DNA of 64,000 nt from positions 9,571,095 through 9,635,094 of the forward strand of contig CM038705.1 of NCBI GenBank assembly GCA_021613375.1, read 5' to 3'. The position numbers were made by a program, and so were the translations under genes. This DNA comes from Megaleporinus macrocephalus (Eukaryota; Chordata; Actinopteri; Characiformes; Anostomidae). The notes beneath the pieces are model-generated. The model searched no databases, had not been told where the DNA came from, and worked only from the letters and a program-made list of their open reading frames with translations. Below are positions 1-9,903 of this stretch, piece after piece (within the stretch, counting starts at the first letter, position 1; each line of letters opens with the position of its first letter).

Positions 1-430
1 TAGTTACATTCGTACCCTAATCAACAACCTCAGGCTGGCACGAGAAACGTGCGTCTATCTCAGCTGGAGACTTTTGGGGTCTGGCTTCAAAACCTAGCAG
101 CAGAAGCCACCCAGAACTCCAGCCCCAAGTTTCTCTGAGTTCCCCGCCTTGCCCTGCCTTAGTGGTCCGCACTTCGCGAAATGAAGTTATGAAATAACTT
201 AAGTTTGGGAGAAGGACCACGCCCAAACTCCTCCCTTCCATCATTACACGCTCTATATAAACCACTCCTCTGCCCCCACCTTCGCACCCCACCACCTCCC
301 CAGCTCCTCCAACTCTTCCAAAATCTTACTCACTCTTCACTTGGCAAAAAGGGGGGGTCTGGCTTCAAAACCTAGCAGCAGAAGCCACCCAGAACTCCAG
401 CCCCAAGTTTCTCGGAGTACTGAACCACTG
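1..430. repeat. LTR-retroelement remnant with ~58-bp direct repeat
   Basis: A block at about 74-133 recurs nearly unchanged at about 354-413, roughly 280 bp apart. Between the copies is a TATA-like box (about 253-262), and a G-run resembling a polypurine tract sits at about 350-357. The layout resembles an LTR promoter with a duplicated leader. A Gypsy integrase scrap lies just downstream. Family not identified. Confidence 0.45.
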
Positions 431-702
431 TATAGGTGGCTTTATCATTTTAACTAATGTGGCTAACAATTTAAACACAGCAGTATGGTGAGTTCCGTAA
501 GCCATAATTTGAGAGGCTACCCGGCATGTAAAAAAACTTACATAGCAGCCAGCCAGGTGTGCGCACAGAACAAGGAGCCCCGAGCACAACGTGCAGGCTT
601 GCTCCATCCTCGTCCCATCCCATGTGCCAATGGTCTCATCTGTCTTTAGATTGTATTACCAGCCTGCCCGCACCCCAAGGCAACACAGCAATCTTGGTAG
701 TG

Positions 703-862
703 GTAAGGCCTGCAAATTAATTACAGCACCCAAAAACCCATCAGCCAGGGAGATGGCCCACCTGCTTCTGCTTCATATAGTTGGGGTCCACGGGTTGTCC
801 ACTGGACTAGTTTCAGATCAAGGCCCACAGTTTACAAGACGATTTTTATTACACCCTAATTT
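703..862 (+). pseudogene. Ty3/Gypsy integrase core fragment
   Basis: The frame reads PSAREMAHLLLLHIVGVHG and then GLVSDQGPQFTRRF, which matches the part of a Gypsy integrase core around the second catalytic Asp (the SD-x-GPQFTSRF motif seen in many fish elements). No first-Asp or Glu segment is visible on either side. It is a short relic of a transposon gene with no host function implied. Confidence 0.7.
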
Positions 863-899
863 GCTCTGTTTATGTTCGAGCTGGTCTGCTTAAGGTGCT

Positions 900-1440
900 T
901 TTCGCTTGGGTCCAATGTGGTGGGGGCTGGTAGCTCACTGTGGAGCTAGCCCTTCATTACACTACTAAGCCACTGCTATTTCACTGATGTGCTGAGAATA
1001 TTTTACAAGCAGGAGTACTAATCTGGTCTGTTTCCATTCATGGACAAAGTATGCAGTGTCTATAAACAATGTACAGCAACACAGTTTGTTACTGTAAACC
1101 CCATTAGGTGTTTAGGTGCAGCTGATAAAATGTCCAGTGAGTGTAGGTTCAAGGAGCTGGCCACTAAGAAAAACTGGCAGAGGTTTTAATGTTGAGAATA
1201 ATGACTTATAATGTATGAATGACTTGAATAATGACTCTTCTTTATACAGTCTCATAAAATTTGCCTTCAGGGTTTCAGACATACATGCTTCTATAAGAAT
1301 ATTATTAGATTTTCTTTTGCTAGCAGTTTGCTTGAGACAATTGTTTCTTCTTTGATGCTCAGGCTTCGGTCCAAGGCCATCAGAAAGACTGGTGGAGTGC
1401 CACATCATTGTCATATCACATAATGAGTGATGAAGATAAG
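900..1440. other. No gene seen
   Basis: AT-rich sequence with no coding similarity that I can recognise. It lies between the Gypsy scrap and the LINE relic. Confidence 0.5.
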
Positions 1441-1454
1441 GTGAATGAACTTCT

Positions 1455-2770
1455 CATCTGATGAAGTCACTAGAGAGGCTGGTCCTTAACTACCTCCGTC
1501 CTCTGGTAAGCCCATACATGGACCCTCTTCAGTTTGCCTATCAGCCTGGTGTCGGGGTGGATGATGCTGTCATCTATCTTCCACACAGAGCTCTTTCTCA
1601 CCTGGAAAAGCCCAGGAGCACTGTGAAAATCACATTCATTTCTCCAGTGAATTGAACACCATACAACCAGGGCTCCTGAAGGACAAGCTGGAACAGTGTA
1701 GTGCACAGTCAACTGTCTAATTAGATTCTGGACTACCTCACCAACCGACCACAGTATGTGAGGGCACGGGACTGTGTGTCTAGTAAGGTGGTCAGCAGCA
1801 CAGGGGCATCTCAGGAAACGGTCCTGGCACTGTTCCTCTTCACCCTGTACACTGCTGACCTCATGTACAGCTCACTGAACTGTCACCTATAGAAGTTCTC
1901 TGATGACTTCTCTGATGGTGATCATCGGCCTCATAACCAGTGAGGAGGACGGCGAGTACAGAGAACTGATTCAGGACTTGAGAACTGATGTGGACTGGTG
2001 TCTGCAGAACCACCTCCAGATAAATCCGGGAAAGACCAAAGAACTGGTGGTGGATTTCCACAGGTGCAGATGTCCCCCTCCATCAGTGAACATCCAGGGC
2101 ATGAACATTAAGAGAGTGGACTCCTAAACGTACCTGGGTGTTCACCTAAACAACAAGCTGGACTGGTCAGTTAACACCACTGCACTTTACAAAAAGGCCA
2201 GAGCAGACTCTACCTACTGAGAAGACTGAGATCATTTGGAGTGCGGGGAAAACTCCTGAGGACTTTCTTTGACTCAGTGGTGGCATCTGCCATCTTTTAC
2301 GGAGTGGTCTGTTTGGGCGGCAGCATCTCGACGGCAGACAAGAAGAGACTGGACAAACTCATAAAGAGGGCCAGCTCTGTCCTGGGAGGCCCACTAGACC
2401 CAGTGCAGGTGGAAGGAGACAGGAGGATGTTAACCAAGCTGGCATTCATGCTGGAGAATGACTCCCACGCCATGCATAAGACTCTGGCAGCACTGGGCAG
2501 CCCCTTCAGTGACAGGTTGCTTTACCCCAAGTGTGTGAAGGAGCGGTATCGCAGGTCCTTCCTTCGTGCTGCTGTTAGACTCTACAGCCAGCACTGCTCC
2601 CAGCAGACCACATACACACACACTTAAACACTACACACTTTGCTTTTTATCATTTATATTGTAAATATTGTTGATTTATCTATTTTTTTTGGTACTGACT
2701 GCCTTGCTATACCTTTGCTGCTGTAACACAATGATTTTCCCCACTGTGACACTAATAAAGGGTTTTCTTA
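1455..2770 (+). mobile_element. Non-LTR retrotransposon (jockey superfamily, Rex1/L2/CR1-like), 3' half, broken
   Basis: Three open blocks in different frames (about 1,461-1,655, 1,903-2,127 and 2,241-2,627) follow a reverse transcriptase in order: LQFAYQPGVGVDDAV, a degenerate GAPQGTVL-like motif near 1,805, FSDD (the YADD equivalent) near 1,893-1,904, LQINPGKTKELVVDF, then the thumb and C-terminal region ending CVKERYRRSFLRAAVRLYSQ. A stop stands just before FSDD, and frame changes separate the blocks, so it is inactive. The tail has an AATAAAG-type signal near 2,754. The 5' part, including the endonuclease, is missing. Rex1, L2 and CR1 cannot be separated by eye. Confidence 0.85.
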
Positions 2771-2771
2771 T

Positions 2772-3073
2772 CTTCTGCTTCAGAGATTGTGAGATCAAAT
2801 TTGGTCTGCAGGTTGAGGCGGTGCTTGAGTAGAGGTGGTGTTGGTGTAATAGTAATGAGCTTATCCAGCTCTATAATTTTGTTGAATAAATTATGTATAT
2901 TTTTCTGTAATTTATTTAAATGTGCTGTATAAGAAATAATTTGACCAGCGAGTGATTCCCAAAGAAGAGAAGGAGACTCATTCCTATTAATAGCAATAAA
3001 ATCATCTATAGAAGAAAAAAATAAATGTATTAAATGCATCTTTCAAAAGCAATAGTGTGGAAGATTATATTCA
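2772..3073 (-). pseudogene. L1-type ORF2 fragment
   Basis: The minus-strand frame contains DDFIAINRNESPS and NLFNKIIELDK, then a Leu/Gln-rich stretch. It is homologous to 23,560-23,865 on the plus strand, which lies downstream of a recognisable L1 endonuclease. This is the linker between the ORF2 endonuclease and reverse transcriptase. The LTR element at 3,074-4,734 splits it from the rest of the same L1. Confidence 0.7.
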
Positions 3074-3318
3074 TGTCACGCCTGCCCGTCCATGTGCTTC
3101 TGTTTACGTCCTGTCCATGTGGTTCTGTTTGATCATGTGTTTCTATTGTCTCGGCCTCCCACCTGGCCCGTATCTGTAACCCCTCCTGTTTCCAGGTGTC
3201 TCGTATTACCTGTTTTGTTATATACCCTGTGTATTCAGTCTGTCTTTGTCGTTCAACGTAATCGTGTTACGCTGTCCGTGCCCGCCTTTGTGTTAATAAA
3301 CCATTATTTGTCTATTGA
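3074..3318 (+). repeat. 5' LTR (3'-truncated)
   Basis: Starts TGTCACGCC and is colinear with the 3' LTR until the sequence after TTTGTCTAT, where the last ~50 bp of the 3' copy are absent. Confidence 0.85.
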
Positions 3319-3666
3319 ATTTATCTATGGATGAGGAGGTCTGTAGCAACGATGAGTCGTTTGAACTGTTTTTCATGACCAAAGCAGCAAACCCTGTTGA
3401 ACTGGTCATCAGGAGAGCGATCAAGATGAAGCAGCAGAAGGAGAGCCGCAGGCACGCCCAGGCCCTCTGGATGGAGGACAACATTTGTGGGAGGCTTTAG
3501 GACTCTCCAGAGGACAAACCCCTTCCTTGCGTTTGTGCCCCCAGCCTGGGTTTCGTGGCTGGGTCTGTTTGTTTTGGCTGGCGGCAGCACGAGCACTCTA
3601 CCTCGGCGCCACGCCCCAGCCCCAGCCCCGCTGGCACTCCAGCCCCACCTAGGGCTCCGCTGAGCA

Positions 3667-3896
3667 GCCCCCGCTGCTTCCCAGGATGCCAGAGCAGCAC
3701 CTGCTGCTTCCCAGGATGCCAGAGCAGCGCCCGCTGCACCCCCGGACATCATGGCAGCGCCTGCTGCACCCCCGGATGCCAGAGCAGCGCCTGCTGCACC
3801 CCCGGATGTCATGGCAGTGCCCGCTGCACCCCCGGACGTCATAGCAGCGCCCGCTGCACCCCTGGACGTCATGGCAGCACCCGCTGCACCCAGGTC
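3667..3896 (+). repeat. 30-bp coding minisatellite (10-residue Ala/Pro repeat)
   Basis: Tandem units of 30 bp code variants of APAAPPDVMA, with earlier units diverged. It sits inside the LTR element. Related Ala/Pro-rich tails occur near 16,020 and 27,200 in other Gypsy relics, so this is a feature of the element family and not a host gene. Confidence 0.8.
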
Positions 3897-4462
3897 TGTC
3901 CCTGTGCCTGCTCCCTGGGTGCAGCGGGCGCTGCCAGCTCCTGCTCCCCGGACGGTGATCCTGTTTTTCCTTGTCCTCGTATTGGTCTCCTCCCGTTCCG
4001 TCTCGTCCGTCTCCTCCATTGTGTGTTCGTCGTCCTTTCTCTGTTCTCTCGACGTCCTCCTCCTGTTTCATCTTGTCGACTTCCTTCCTGTTCGTCTCAT
4101 CGTCCGTCCTCGTCCTTCCTGGTTTTGTTTGTCCTGGTATGGTTGTTTCTGGTTCCTGTCTGTCTGTCTGCTTCCATCTGTTCCCGTTTGTTTATCTGCC
4201 TGTCGGTCCCTTGTCGTCCGCTTTTTCTGTCTGTTTCCCTGTCTGTCTGTCCCTGGTTCGTTTTTTTTTCTGTCTGTCCATTCCCGTCTGTCTGTCCATC
4301 TGTGCCTGTCTGTCTGTCCAGCTGCCTGGTCCATCCGTCTGTCTGCCTGGTCCGTCCGTCTGTCTGTCAGTTTCTATCCCGTCCTTGTCCTGGCCCTCCT
4401 CTGGGGCAGCTCCTGGGGTGGTTCAGTTTGGCTCCCCGAGTGTGTCGCTTTGGGGGGTGGGG

Positions 4463-4734
4463 GTTGGCCACATGCTTCTGCTTCTGTCCTGTCCATGTGG
4501 TTCTGTTTGATCATGTGCTCTTAGTGTCTCCACCTCCCACCTGGCCCGTATCTGTAACCCCTCCTGTTTCCAGGTGTCTCGTATTCCCTGTCTTGTTATA
4601 TACCCAGTGTATTCAGTCTGTTTTTGTCGTTCCTTGTAATCATGTTACACTGTCCATGCCCGTCTTTGTGTTAATAAACCATTATTTGTCTATAGAAAGC
4701 CCACGTGTGTGTCTGCTCCTGCTCAGCCGTGACA
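4463..4734 (+). repeat. 3' LTR
   Basis: Matches 3,074-3,318 and continues to the terminal CCGTGACA. A G-rich polypurine tract precedes it. The exact 5' edge is uncertain by about 10 bp because the first bases have diverged from TGTCACG. Confidence 0.8.
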
Positions 4735-5650
4735 ATTCACAGTATGAGGGCATGATCAGAAATAACTTAAGAATGATAATCATAAGACGTAACTTTGGAG
4801 ATGAGGCAGCTATTCACAAGAAAATAATCAATGCGTGAGTAGGTTTGATGTGGATGTGAATAGAGCAAAAATTCCTTGGCTAACAGGTTGTAGACTCTCT
4901 AAGGATCTCTGATAGAATTCACAATTACAAACTAAGAAATGACCCAGGATATTAAAGATGGAGTTACTGTACGAGGTTTGACTAATCCAGAGGCGGATCA
5001 ATAGTGCAATTCACGTCACCACCCATAATCAATAAATAAGTGATTAGAGATGGAATAGAAGAGACTTTTGCATTAATGTAGGGTCATCCATACTGGAAGA
5101 ATATATGTTCACCAGTGACACTGGTGTGTTAAGTAAGGAACCCTAAACAATCAAATATCTACCATCTACATATGCAGAAATGTCATCGGGGTAAATTGGA
5201 TCCCTCTTCTAATCTGGATTGCCACTCCTCTAGACTTAGAATTATTGCTGAATGAAACGCAAGCAGTTCTCTTCTATCAGAAAGAAAACGATCAAAAGAT
5301 CTGAAAATCACTTGGAAATAGAGGCAACCAATTTCTTCGCTTCGTCAACAGAGGTGAAAGTCCGTTGCTTAACTCCATAAGTTATACGGGGGCGAGCTAG
5401 GAAAAGAAGACAGTACTTTATATTTTCCAAAGCATGTAGCCGTCTCTGTACACTGTAAAAAGCTGCTCGAGCCTTGGAAACATTCACTGTTTGGTCTGGT
5501 TACACTAAGATCGTCATGTTGAAGACTGTGATGCACTGCTTGCCTTTTTCAAAACATGAGCACAGTCTTTAAAATAATGCATTCTGACAATGATGGCTCA
5601 TGGTGGATGGGGGTCGGAACAAGGGAGCGGTGGGCTCTGTCTATTTAACA
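4735..5650 (-). pseudogene. L1-type retrotransposon: ORF2 5' part and ORF1 C-terminus
   Basis: On the minus strand, about 5,620-5,318 reads RMHYF-type and ARPRITYGVKQRTF motifs and then SVDEAKKLVASISK followed by a stop, which is the C-terminal region of a vertebrate L1 ORF1 protein (Transposase_22 family). Lower coordinates (about 5,250-4,735) continue into the ORF2 endonuclease region, matching 23,000-23,500 on the plus strand. Several in-frame stops show that it is dead. The LTR element interrupts it at 4,734. Confidence 0.75.
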
Positions 5651-5957
5651 ACTTTTGGAGGCATCGTTACAGCAAGAAGTCAAACCAAAAGTGATGAGTA
5701 AGTGTTTAGTTAGGTATTTAAATTAAACAGATGATAAACGTGCCTTAAAATGATAAAAGAATAACTTTGTCCCGGAGGGAACACAAGCTCATGTCCTTTC
5801 CATACAGTGTCAAACCAGAAGCCACTGTTAAGGATGCCACTTGGTCAAATAATTACTGTGTTGTCTTTGAGACATGGACCTTACTAGACATCAAGACCAG
5901 ACAAAACTCAAGGTGATATATATTTAATTTTGGGTTTCAGTTAAAGCCTCTGGGATA

Positions 5958-6003
<46 letters not shown>

Positions 6004-6650
6004 ATATATATTATATATATATATAGTCTATTTTTTATGTTATGTTATGTTAAACATCAAACAATGTTTTAACAAATGAAACAAAAGACAAAAGCAATGT
6101 AGAAATATGATATAATATAGAACATAATATACAAAATTAAAAAAGAATATATACAAAATTACCCCTTCAGATGTATCTGAGACCTTAATAAGAAGTGTTA
6201 TTGACAGCCCTCTATCGTTAATATTACGGTGTAAAATACAATGTTTTGGACATTAAATTTGAACAATGTATATTTTATTTTTCATGTTGACTGACCATAA
6301 ATAATGTATATGTATATGTTAAAGCACATAATATACTACAACAATACCAGTTAGCTAATATTTATAGGGTTTCATTCTGTTGTGTTGGTTCAAATCTGTA
6401 CCAAGTGCATTACTTTATGTTAGTCAATATTTAACTGTTTAGATCCACTGAAAAGTTTAGGAACATAATTAAATGATATATTTTTAATTCCAACATTTTG
6501 TTTATAGCTGTGTAGTAATAATAAGTGTAGTAATAATACTAGAAATGGAAAGTTTAAGAACAAACTTAAAAGTTGGCTTGAAAAAGCCGCTGATAGTAAT
6601 GAAAGTTTTGTTTAAAAACTGCTTGATGGCTGGATGTCTACTGTGGTTGC
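5650..6650. other. Meprin intron-derived sequence, no gene
   Basis: This region aligns in inverse orientation with about 21,430-22,600, the sequence downstream of meprin exon 6 in arm 2. It is AT-rich and contains the (TA)n tract at 5,954-6,025. No coding content seen. Confidence 0.6.
5954..6025. repeat. (TA)n microsatellite
   Basis: About 70 bp of near-pure TA repeat with a few TTA interruptions. Confidence 0.95.
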
Positions 6651-6654
6651 TCTG

Positions 6655-8605
6655 CAGTAGCACTGACACCCTAAAAACACTTTTCCTGCTGTTATAGTTG
6701 TGTTTTAGTGTGAGTGTGTGAGTATTGTGAATTTCTAGAATTCCACCTTAAAAGCACTGTTCCTGCTGTTATTGCTGTGTTTTAGTGTGAGTTCTGTAAA
6801 TTTCTAGAATTTCACCTTAAATACTTAGAATTCCACCTTAAAAGCACTGTTCCTGCTGTTATTGCTGTGTTATAGTGAGAGTGTGTAAGTACTGTGAATT
6901 TCTAAAATTCCACCTTAAATATTTAGAATTCCACCTTAAAAGCACTGCTCCTGCTGTTATTGCTGTGTTATAGTGAGAGTGTGTAAGCACTGTGAATTTC
7001 TAAAATTCCACCCTAAATATTTAGAATTCCACCTTAAAAGCACTGCTCCTGCTGTTATTGCTGTGCTATTGTGAGTGTTTAAGTACTGTGAATTTCTAGA
7101 ATTCCACTTTAAACACACTCGTCCTGCCATTATTGCTGTGTTCTAGTGTGAGTACTGTTTAGAGAACTCTCTGGAATTCCCCTTTAAAAGCATGGTTCCT
7201 GCCATTATTGCTGTGTTTTAGTGTGAGTAAGTACTGTGAATTTCTAGAATCCCACATTAAAAGCACTGTTCCTGCTGTTATTGCTGTGTTTCAGTGTGAG
7301 TACTGTGAAGTACTAGAATTCCACCTTAAATTTCTCTAATTCCACCTTAAAACCACTGTTCCTGTGTTATTGCTGTGTTTTAGTGCGAGTTTTGTAAATT
7401 TCTAGAATTTCACCTTAAATACTTAGAATTCCACCTTAAAAGCACTGTCCTGCTGTTATTGCTGTGTTATAGTAGAGTGTGTAAGCACTGTGAATTTCTA
7501 GAATTCCACCTTAAATACTTAGAATTCCACATTAAAAGCACTGCTCCTGCTGTTATTGCTGTGTTATAGTGAGAGTGTGTAAGTACTGTGAATTTCTAAA
7601 ATTCCACCCTAAATATTTAGAATTCCACCTTAAAAGCACTGCTCCTGCTGTTATTGCTGTGCTATAGTGAGTGTTTAAATACTGTGAATTTCTAGAATTC
7701 CACCCTAAATATTTAGAATTCCACCTTAAAAGCACTGCTCCTGCTGTTATTGCTGTGCTATTGTGAGTGTTTAAGTACTGTGAATTTCTAGAATTCCACT
7801 TTAAACACACTCGTCCTGCCATTATTGCTGTGTTCTAGTGTGAGTACTGTTTAGAGAACTCTCTGGAATTCCCCTTTAAAAGCATGGTTCCTGCCATTAT
7901 TGCTGTGTTTTAGTGTGAGTAAGTACTGTGAATTTCTAGAATCCCACATTAAAAGCACTGTTCCTGCTGTTATTGCTGTGTTTTAGTGTGAGTACTGTGA
8001 AGTACTAGAATTCCACCTTAAATTTCTCTAATTCCACCTTAAAACCACTGTTCCTGGTGTTATTGCTGTGTTTTAGTGCGAGTTTTGTAAATTTCTAGAA
8101 TTTCACCTTAAATACTTAGAATTCCACCTTAAAAGCACTGCTCCTGCTGTTATTGCTGTGTTATAGTGAGAGTGTGTAAGCACTGTGAATTTCTAGAATT
8201 CCACCTTAAATACTTAGAATTCCACATTAAAAGCACTGCTCCTGCTGTTATTGCTGTGTTATAGTGAGAGTGTGTAAGTACTGTGAATTTCTAGAATTCC
8301 ACCCTAAATATTTAGAATTCCACCTTAAAAGCACTGCTCCTGCTGTTATTGCTGTGCTATAGTGAGTGTTTAAATACTGTGAATTTCTAGAATTCCACTT
8401 TTTTTAAACACACTCGACCTGCCATTATTGCTGTGTTCTAGTGTGAGTACTGTTTAGAGAACTTTCTGTAATTCCCCTTTAAAAGCATGGTTCCTGCCAT
8501 TATTACTGTGTTTTAGTGTGAGTGTGTAAGTACTGTGAATTTCTAGAATTCCACTTTAAAAGCACGGTTCGTGCTGTTATTGCTGTTTTCTAAATATTTA
8601 GAATT
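6655..8605. repeat. Minisatellite with higher-order structure
   Basis: Monomers of about 100-125 bp repeat the phrases GCACTGCTCCTGCTGTTATT, GCTGTGTTATAGTGAGAG and TTTCTAGAATTCCACCTTAA. Superimposed is a longer unit: the distinctive junction GCTATTGTGAGTGTTTAAG at 7,065 recurs at 7,757, and the sequences that follow match closely, giving a period of about 692 bp. The array begins at the edge of meprin exon 6 of copy A and is absent from the corresponding place in arm 2, so it expanded after the duplication. Short open frames inside it are artefacts. Confidence 0.9.
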
Positions 8606-8620
8606 TAGAATTCATCATAC

Positions 8621-8738
8621 CCTCCCAGCCATTTCACAGAGATGTAGTCATCCTCAGTTGTCCGGGGTGTAAAGTCAATACATGCTTTCAGTCTCAGACG
8701 CTCGAAGGCTCTTAAAACGACTCCTTTCCCGTTTAAAT
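8621..8738 (-). pseudogene. Meprin exon 6 homologue, copy A
   Basis: 118 nt, the same length as intact exon 6. Codes LNGKGVVLRAFERLRLKACI and then DFTPRTTEDDYISV, the N-terminal astacin sheet region with the conserved Cys. Donor GTATGA, acceptor TTTCAG. Confidence 0.88.
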
Positions 8739-8813
8739 CTGAAACAACAGTCCCAATACATTTTGGTACACAAGCAATACAAACATGGGAAAGTCGCATT
8801 TGTATTTTCTTAC

Positions 8814-8901
8814 CGAGAGTTTCATTCAGCACGTAGGGAATGTATCCATTCCACCGGAACTGGTCTCCCAGGATCGCACTCCTTTGAAGCCGAGATTTGG
8901 C
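8814..8901 (-). pseudogene. Meprin exon 5 homologue, copy A
   Basis: 88 nt, the same length as intact exon 5. Codes QRSAILGDQFRWNGYIPYVL, the end of the propeptide and the start of the mature protease. Confidence 0.88.
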
Positions 8902-9011
8902 CTAGTTTAAAACAGGTTTAATTAACACTTAGTCGAACATGAGACAACAGAGAGTCACAAGATAACTATATATAAAACATATTACTGAGTAATATTCTCT
9001 GATCCACTCAC

Positions 9012-9043
9012 TTCTATTACATCCCCTTCTTGAAGGTTCAAGC
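9012..9043 (-). pseudogene. Meprin exon 4 homologue, copy A
   Basis: 32 nt, the same length as intact exon 4. Codes GLNLQEGDVIE, with the EGD propeptide motif kept. Donor GTGAGT. Confidence 0.85.
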
Positions 9044-9104
9044 CTGGAAAAATAGATAAATATGACTGACTTGCATGAATACAGAGTACATAATGATGGG
9101 TGCG

Positions 9105-9403
9105 TGTGGCAGTGGAGGAGATGGATGAAGGGCGACACACACGTAAGCTTTTAAACGAAATTAACTTTTAATAAACAAACAAAACAAGAGCAAAACAAAG
9201 TGGCAGGTACCGAATCAAACAAGCGAGATGCTAAGGCTCAGAATACAGACATACGGACGTTCTGTAATGCGGAAAATGACCAACAAAGCAGGGACAAACA
9301 GGTGAGACAGGCGAGACTAGGGCGGACTGGAGAGCAAAGGGAGCACGTGACCAAAACAGAAGCACATGGGAACGACAGGATGTAAACACAGGCAGGCGGG
9401 ACA
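9105..9403 (-). mobile_element. Solo LTR-like insertion
   Basis: About 299 bp present in arm 1 but absent from arm 2 between homologous meprin intron sequences. Read on the minus strand it starts TGTCCCGCC, ends TGCCACA, and has ACGTGTGTGTC near its 3' end, as does the LTR at 4,463-4,734. No clear target duplication remains. Confidence 0.65.
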
Positions 9404-9903
9404 AAAGGAAGAAATTATTAGGTGTGTCCAGAATGTAAAAGATAAAAAATTGCTGTTAGAAATCTGTACAAAATTGAGAATAATGCTATAAAAAATTAGC
9501 ATCTAGAAAGTTACATAAATAAATAGTTATAGCATAACATTTATTATTGTTTAAACATTACTTAAAGGGGACATATTATTCATTTCCAGTTCTTGTCTGT
9601 GATTTGTAGATGTTTGTGCATGTAAACAATCAGCAAAGTTATTAAGCCCACAGTACACGCCAGAGGGATTCAACTCTCTTCAAAAGAGACACATTTTTCA
9701 GCTGCCTGAAAAGCACACTGATCTCATTGGTGTAATTTAGGACAGGAGCTTCTAGCGGACCCCAAACATACAATTAATACTGAAGGAAAGTCTTTCCAGA
9801 AGGGTTGTTATAGCTGAAATGGGGAAGGCGAGGTAACCTCATACATGATTTTTTGTATGCTGCATTTTTTGCAAATGATGCATATTTGTAGAATCAGATT
9901 TAT

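Larger units (their letters stand above)
3074..4734 (+). mobile_element. Non-autonomous LTR retrotransposon with 5-bp target duplication
   Basis: The element begins TGTCACG and ends CGTGACA. It is flanked by the identical 5-bp sequence attca at 3,069-3,073 and 4,735-4,739. Two LTR copies (3,074-3,318 and about 4,463-4,734) share CTGTCCATGTGG, a block starting CACCTGGCCCGTATC and a polyadenylation signal TTAATAAACC. A G-rich polypurine tract lies just before the 3' LTR (about 4,449-4,463). The interior is only about 1.1 kb, carries no reverse transcriptase or integrase, and holds a short ORF (3,315-3,500) and an Ala/Pro-coding minisatellite. The 5' LTR lacks its last ~50 bp. It was probably mobilised by a Gypsy-type element. 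Confidence 0.9.
2772..9903 (-). repeat. Inverted segmental duplication, arm 1
   Basis: Read on the minus strand, this block matches 20,205-23,865 read on the plus strand over non-coding sequence, meprin exons 4-6, introns and an L1. Recognisable matched points: 9,560-9,903 with 20,205-20,690; 9,430-9,490 with 20,817-20,880; 8,621-9,043 with 20,987-21,413; 5,790-5,860 with 22,405-22,500; 5,100-5,240 with 23,060-23,200; 2,775-3,070 with 23,560-23,865. Arm 1 carries three later insertions: the LTR element 3,074-4,734, the minisatellite 6,655-8,605 and an LTR 9,105-9,403. Confidence 0.85.

Noticed and set aside
3321..4019. Gly/Ala-rich open frame on the minus strand
   Set aside because: It is the reverse strand of the 30-bp minisatellite; no independent evidence of coding.
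3555..4838. A 427-residue open frame rich in Cys, Pro and Ser
   Set aside because: It runs through the Ala/Pro minisatellite in the wrong frame and then through the 3' LTR; composition and repeats explain its length.
7553..7822. Open frame with repeated WNSRNSQYLNTH units
   Set aside because: A shadow of the minisatellite monomer, not a repeat protein.
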